Part shown: piece by piece, positions 59,063-64,000 of the stretch
How positions within the stretch are numbered: the first letter of the stretch is position 1
Layout: the number at the start of each line of letters is the position of its first letter
Assembly (NCBI GenBank): GCA_031216445.1
Contig: CM062219.1
Span: 8,531,501-8,595,500 of the forward strand
Reading direction: 5' to 3'
Length of the DNA stretch: 64,000 nt
Source: Lateolabrax maculatus
Taxonomy: Eukaryota; Chordata; Actinopteri; Acropomatiformes; Lateolabracidae
The notes under the pieces: model-generated
The model's database searches: none
What the model was told of the DNA's origin: nothing
What the model saw: the letters and a program-made list of their open reading frames with translations, nothing else
Program-made: the position numbers and the translations under genes

Positions 59063-59380
59063 TTTATTATCACTTTAAATCTATTCTAGTCCACAAACCT
59101 TACTTCAGTGTCGCTCACAGCACTTTCGACAAAGCAGAGATAGAGAGGTGGTAAAATAAATTAAAGGGGGGATAAACAGGAGGTTTGGGGCCATAGAATG
59201 GTAAGTTAATTTTGTCTGTAATGATCAGACCTGGGGCTGAGTGGTGGTGGTGGTGAAAATTCTCTTATCCATTTGCTCAAGGAAGGGATCTTGCCAGCAC
59301 ACAGACATGATCAAGACAAGGTGTGTGCGAGGAAATGTGTGTGCGTGTGTTTTTATGTTAGGCAATTTGTGTCCCCATGA
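59063..59380. other. Non-coding; nothing identified
   Basis: No gene or clear repeat was recognised. Confidence 0.35.

Positions 59381-59412
<32 letters not shown>
59381..59412. repeat. (GT)n microsatellite
   Basis: About 12 perfect GT units are followed by GTATGTGTGAG. A second short GT run lies at 59586-59601. Confidence 0.95.
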
Positions 59413-59413
<1 letters not shown>

Positions 59414-62099
59414 CACTCGTGTGCCACTGCCATGTGTTTACCCAGTGTTATGAGCTACAACCTTGGCACTGTTTCCATACTCCAGACATGCTCCTCCACC
59501 CACACAGTTCTGCTAGTGAGGAGATCTGGAATGAACCATCCCTACCACCCACCCAGCAGCCTTCTAACAAGTAGTTGTGAGGCGAGTGTGTGTGTGTGTG
59601 TTTGCTGAAATGCAGTAATCAAAAGTCTGTTTGTTGATCTGGCCAAAATGTCCACCCAGCACGAGAAGCAATAAAGTGGTTCTGGCCACCATAGCACCCT
59701 TTTACCCCAGAAGTTAAAGCACACTTGGAATTTCAGCTGTTTTACCCAGTGTTTCTGTGTCCCAGCTTTGCCCTCTGGCTTTACATTGTTGGAGCTGCTG
59801 ACTGGTTCACAGTTTCTTGCTCACCTTTTTTTTCCACAGTGCCTATACGTACAAGGCTGTGTGGATTTTTGTAATTGGCCAGAATTCATACATTTTTTAC
59901 ACATAAAAATTGCATGTTATATCTAAGAACTGCATCTGATATACCCACTCAAATTGCAGGTACATTATGAGAAATGAGGCAAACCAGGTCTTAAAATGAA
60001 AGCAAACAATAACACCGTAATGATAACGATGTACTGTATGTAGGTCAATACTGTCAACAGTCAAACCAGGCCATTGTGTCAATTTTTAACACCGCTTCAT
60101 ATGTTATATAATTAAAAAATAAATATGTAACCACATGTTCCTGACAAAGGTGACAGAGGATGATTACAGAAGGCATTGTTTTAATCACTCAAACATTTTC
60201 TCTTTCTCTCTCACACTGTTGCTAGGTTGCCTCTCAGTCCTACTTCAAATGCATAAATTTAGTTCTACGTAAAAAACACAAAACCAAAACAATCAAAGCA
60301 TTTACATATCATAGCTGTGACTGCAGTTCGTGTAGAACCGGTCTAAATTATCAGAATATAGCAAGCTCACCGGGACCTGTGTGGCCTTGAGTCCTCAGAG
60401 CTATTGCTGACTATTTGGTTTCTCTATCTGCCACTGCGATAAAAAGCAAGAGCACAATTAAGCAACAAAAAACTGAACGTTTGTTAAACATCTGAAGCAA
60501 TAGTCTTCAGTCATCGCTATATTTCCACATTATTCTCAATAAGAGCAGGACATAAATCAGCGAAACGTGGTTCTCCTAGGAGCTTTCAGGATATTAGGTA
60601 TAAAGTCTATGTTTTTTGTAAATTCACCAGGCCACTCATTCTCCTCCCTGAAGGCACATGTCTGCATATTGAATGTTCACCACAGAATTCAAAGTGTTGG
60701 CTACAATATTTGCTGATAAACAACTCAGTCTCTGTCTATTCCTCCCAGGACTGAACTAGTGAGCTGCGCATGCATAGATGAATGTTGTCCCTTAGCAAAC
60801 AAATCAATAAAACTCATTTCCTTTTGGTCAATTGTTAATTAAACGCCAGTTTTCCCTCAATTAAAAACTGACTGAAGTGCAGTATGTGGCATATAATCAT
60901 ATTTTTCCTCTGCATCCCCCAGGGCAATTGCAAACACCCAGGGATGATTGCTAATGCAAAATCACTTTCTGATTTGTATCTGCAAATTGCTGCTGCCCTT
61001 GTGGTATCATCAAAGCTAGGTAAGCTTTATCAGCCCCCCACCTGGTAAATGATTTTAATGTTGATGGGTTAGATTACCCAGAGAGTAAGGCTTGCCAGTA
61101 TGCTAAAGGTCATTCAGTATTCTCTAAAGGTTACACCTGACAATTATGCAGAATAGGAATGTGGTCTTAAATTCAAACATACGGTATGTATTTAAAATGT
61201 GAAATACACCAGCCATGTTATTCTATCAGGACAAAGTGTTTTCATTACTGTGATTTTTCTCAAAGGGATAATGAAACGTCACAGTGGCCCCACGACTTAC
61301 ATTACCTTTCAGTTTTAAAAATCTGCCAATCTTCCATGAACAACTGCAAGGTCTTTTGTGCTGTAAGATGCACTATATTACTTGAAACCAATATCTGACT
61401 CTAAGAGTAATGCATTCCATACTGGCCTTGGTGAAGTCACCATCAACCAGGATCATCCATGATTGGAGGGGCAGGTGTGGAGTAAAGGGGAGGGGAAATG
61501 GACTGGGAGCAGAGGGGGGGAGGAATGACCGTGGATCAACTGTGGTGCAGAGATGTTGTTCAATGGGCCGCAGTCGCAGTGAGATATAAAGCTTATGACA
61601 GATGCTTCTCTTGAAAATGCATTACTGCACTTGGCTTGAAACCATTCAAGTCCTCCTGAGCGTTGAAGGGAATACCAAACCAGAATACCCAAAGCTTTCA
61701 CAATCGTCAACATACATTCTTTCCTGCTGCCGGATTTCCGATGTTTACACTTACATATACCTGTCTTATTCAGAGACAGACATGCTCACACATATTATGT
61801 CTGTCATGCATCCACCAAAACACATTCATGCATGCAAATGCAATACAAACAAGCATATCCTCCCCCCCCCAAGCATTCATATTGTCATAAAACCTCCACA
61901 GTTGTAGTCATAGCCTGTATCTGCTCCTGTGTTGCAAAGCACCCCTGAAGCAGAGTCTGCAGGATGGATGTATTCTGTACTAACACCCAGACTATTTGCA
62001 TTGTCTCTTCCCTTTTTATTTATTACGTTTTTACCCAGACGGTGGTGTATGTTTATGTAGGTTCCAAATACAACAGAAAACAAAAATACGACATCTTCT
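59413..62099. other. Non-coding; nothing identified
   Basis: No gene or clear repeat was recognised, apart from a C-run near 61862-61870. Confidence 0.35.
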
Positions 62100-62885
62100 G
62101 CAATCAGACCTTTCAATCTCTCACCCCTACCATGAGACTGTGGGGGCCTTAAGCAGTTCCTTTAGCAACAGACTTTTACACCCATGGTGTAAGAAGGAGC
62201 GCTTCGGCAGGTACTTTTCAAAACTGAGTTGTAATCATTACTATATGAAACATTATGAACTTTTGTTTTTGGCTCGCTTTTTGTTTTTGTTTAGCCTTAT
62301 CTAGTAGTAATGGATTGCCTATTAGAACATGTTAGGTAGAAAGGGTAGCTATAATAATTTTTAGCTTCAAACTACACCTTTTTGGTCTGTTTTTTAATGT
62401 TATTTATTTATTTAATTTCTTTCTTTCTTTTTTCCTTTAATGTTAGTATTAACACTAGCTTAACACAATGTAGTCTAACAACACTGTTGTTGTCTCTGTC
62501 ACAATAACCCCCGACTTACAACATCACAGCAATTACATTTATACTGTGCAATTATCCTGTGCAATTCCTGCTTGTATTCCGTGCAATCCAATCTCTGAGC
62601 GATTATTGAATTTACAGGGCATATAATTTTACAATTTTTTAATTTTTTGTAAAAATCCTTTACACCATGTATGTACTGCAGTCATGTGTGGAATTATCTT
62701 GTGCAATTATCCATCGTGGTTATATCTGTATAAGTGAAAGGTGTATATAGTATATTTGGTTTTAATTTAATTTAATTTTGTGTTTTTTAATGCATCATTC
62801 AATCACTCTTTTCCTCTACTTTTGACTCTCTAGCTTCTGTAACAAGTGAATTTCCCTGATGTGGGATTAATAAAGTTTATCTTTA
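62100..62885 (+). mobile_element. 5'-truncated LINE remnant with 3' tail
   Basis: The start reads SFSNRLLHPWCKKERFGRYF, a C-terminal LINE ORF2 pattern. It is followed by AT-rich 3' UTR with repeated 'tgtgcaat' words. It ends GTGAATTTCCCTGATGTGGG followed by ATTAATAAAGTTTATCTTTAT, the familiar 3' terminus of a fish non-LTR retrotransposon. Confidence 0.6.
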
Positions 62886-63871
62886 TAGTGCAGATCTTGT
62901 TGGCAGTAAAATACAGATACTACCGCTTAGTTTTATGCCTTAATTAGTAGATATAGAAGTAGAACAAATAATTTGCTTACTTAATGGGTTTATGTAACAC
63001 AATCGAAATAGTCTTTCAATATCAGGGCAATACAGTGTTTCAAGTATTCTAATATGCTGAGGTGAAAGGCTTCAATAGCTTTTAACACAACAGGCAGTCG
63101 ATCCTTTATTCGTCCTAGCAAATTTATCTGTGAGTATAACAATTAATCAGCGGCTGTAATTAAACTCAGGTTAAGGATAGCTTAGCTGTAATTTTAGAAC
63201 TGGTTCAGCCAAACCAGTGCACTCAGCTGTGCTAAATTTAATGTGATTGCTCAGTAAAAACATGAACACACAGAAATGGGATATACCGTTCTAAAATACT
63301 CTCTAAGGGAGACTTTCCTCACCAGAAAAACAACATCACAAACATTTAGAACATAATTTTATGGTTTGGCAAATAACTGTTGTCTGTCATGAGCAAAGAT
63401 GGAATTAGTGTGACATTGTTGTAGTGCCGCAAAACCTCTGAGTGGGTGTTCAGACAAAACTGCCCTGTGTTAAAGCCCCTGAAAACTTCAAATCTTAAGA
63501 ATTACGTGAAGAAGTAAGTGACATAACCTTTTCCAACTGAACACTGCCTACTTCAAACAAGTGGGAAGGACAAAAAAAGAAACAGAAATCTGACTTGTGA
63601 AATAACCTGACTGAAAAGTATGTGTTCATGGAGGATCCCATTTCTCAGAGTAAGAAACTCTTTGAGAAAATAGGTTTTCACGGCTTTTGAAAAATTACAG
63701 GGGCGGTATTTGTGGGGATGTGTTTTTTTAGGTACCAGTGAAACAATGAAACACAATCCAGGAAGTCCAGTTGGAGTAATAGATCCACACGTTTGAAAGC
63801 TTCTTGGATGGCAAAACACCAGACAAAGGTTTATGACATGAGGAAGGATTGTCCTGCTCCGGAAAGTTATC
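62886..63871. other. Non-coding; nothing identified
   Basis: The minus-strand frame at 63553-63873 resembles no family. No repeat was recognised. Confidence 0.35.
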
Positions 63872-63912
63872 ATGGTGGCAATCTCTCTATCTTTTGTCGC
63901 GGCGATCTTTAG
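63872..63912 (+). other. Candidate signal-peptide first exon at window end
   Basis: ATG opens MVAISLSFVAAIF and ends in phase 2 at a GT donor (TTTAG|GTAAAC). A hydrophobic N-terminus with a prompt donor is typical of secreted-protein first exons, but 13 codons are not enough to be sure. Any further exons would lie beyond the window. Confidence 0.15.
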
Positions 63913-64000
63913 GTAAACAGTAAAAGTACAATGCTGCTATGACAAAATAATCGATCGGGAATTTGCGCTTGCACATATCTGATTGAGCACCGCAGCGCTT

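Overview
This window is vertebrate nuclear DNA, most likely from a ray-finned (teleost, probably percomorph-grade) fish. It is intron-rich, AT-rich and gene-poor, with GT-AG splice sites, dinucleotide and tetranucleotide microsatellites, and interspersed repeats typical of teleosts: L2-like LINEs, retroposon tails, and MITEs with terminal inverted repeats. No bacterial operons, CRISPR arrays or ribosome binding sites are present. The species cannot be named from the sequence.

Region 1 (about 2.9-12.3 kb, + strand) holds the only gene I recognise with confidence: the 3' part of endoglin (eng), the endothelial TGF-beta/BMP co-receptor. Ten exons can be placed at base level with consistent phases (1374 coding nt, 457 codons plus stop). 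They encode the later orphan-domain segments, a Pro/Thr linker, a ZP-C half domain, a possible furin site (RVKR), one transmembrane helix, and a cytoplasmic tail ending SIGSTQSTPTSSMA. Upstream exons (signal peptide, start of the orphan domain) must lie left of the window. No exon for the ZP-N half is visible. A 176-bp block is duplicated at 1.53 and 7.06 kb, and each copy carries a strong splice acceptor.

Region 2 (12.3-16.6 kb) is a probable long endoglin 3' UTR with a G-rich tract. It also contains three exon-like blocks of unknown status, two of which are phase-compatible with endoglin donors.

Region 3 (16.6-64 kb) is essentially gene-free as far as I can see. It holds MITE-like elements (16.9, 18.4, 21.4, 34.5, 48.9, 51.6, 57.55 kb) and a nested cluster of L2-like LINE fragments (25.8-27.7 kb). 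There are further LINE or retroposon tails at 0.13, 47.3, 48.5, 58.9 and 62.1 kb, tRNA-like and SINE-like pieces (33.8-34.1 kb), a probable hAT transposase remnant (55.8 kb), and microsatellites. Three spots look like possible first exons or promoters of unknown genes: 19.5 kb (TATA box), 52.5-53.4 kb (ATG exon with a good donor), and 63.87 kb (signal-peptide-like exon). All three are tentative.

I did not find a clearly undescribed biological system. The most testable points concern alternative endoglin isoforms: stop-free retained introns, a 33-nt alternative acceptor, a duplicated acceptor block that would give a truncated form, and phase-compatible downstream exons. The apparent lack of ZP-N in this fish endoglin is also testable.
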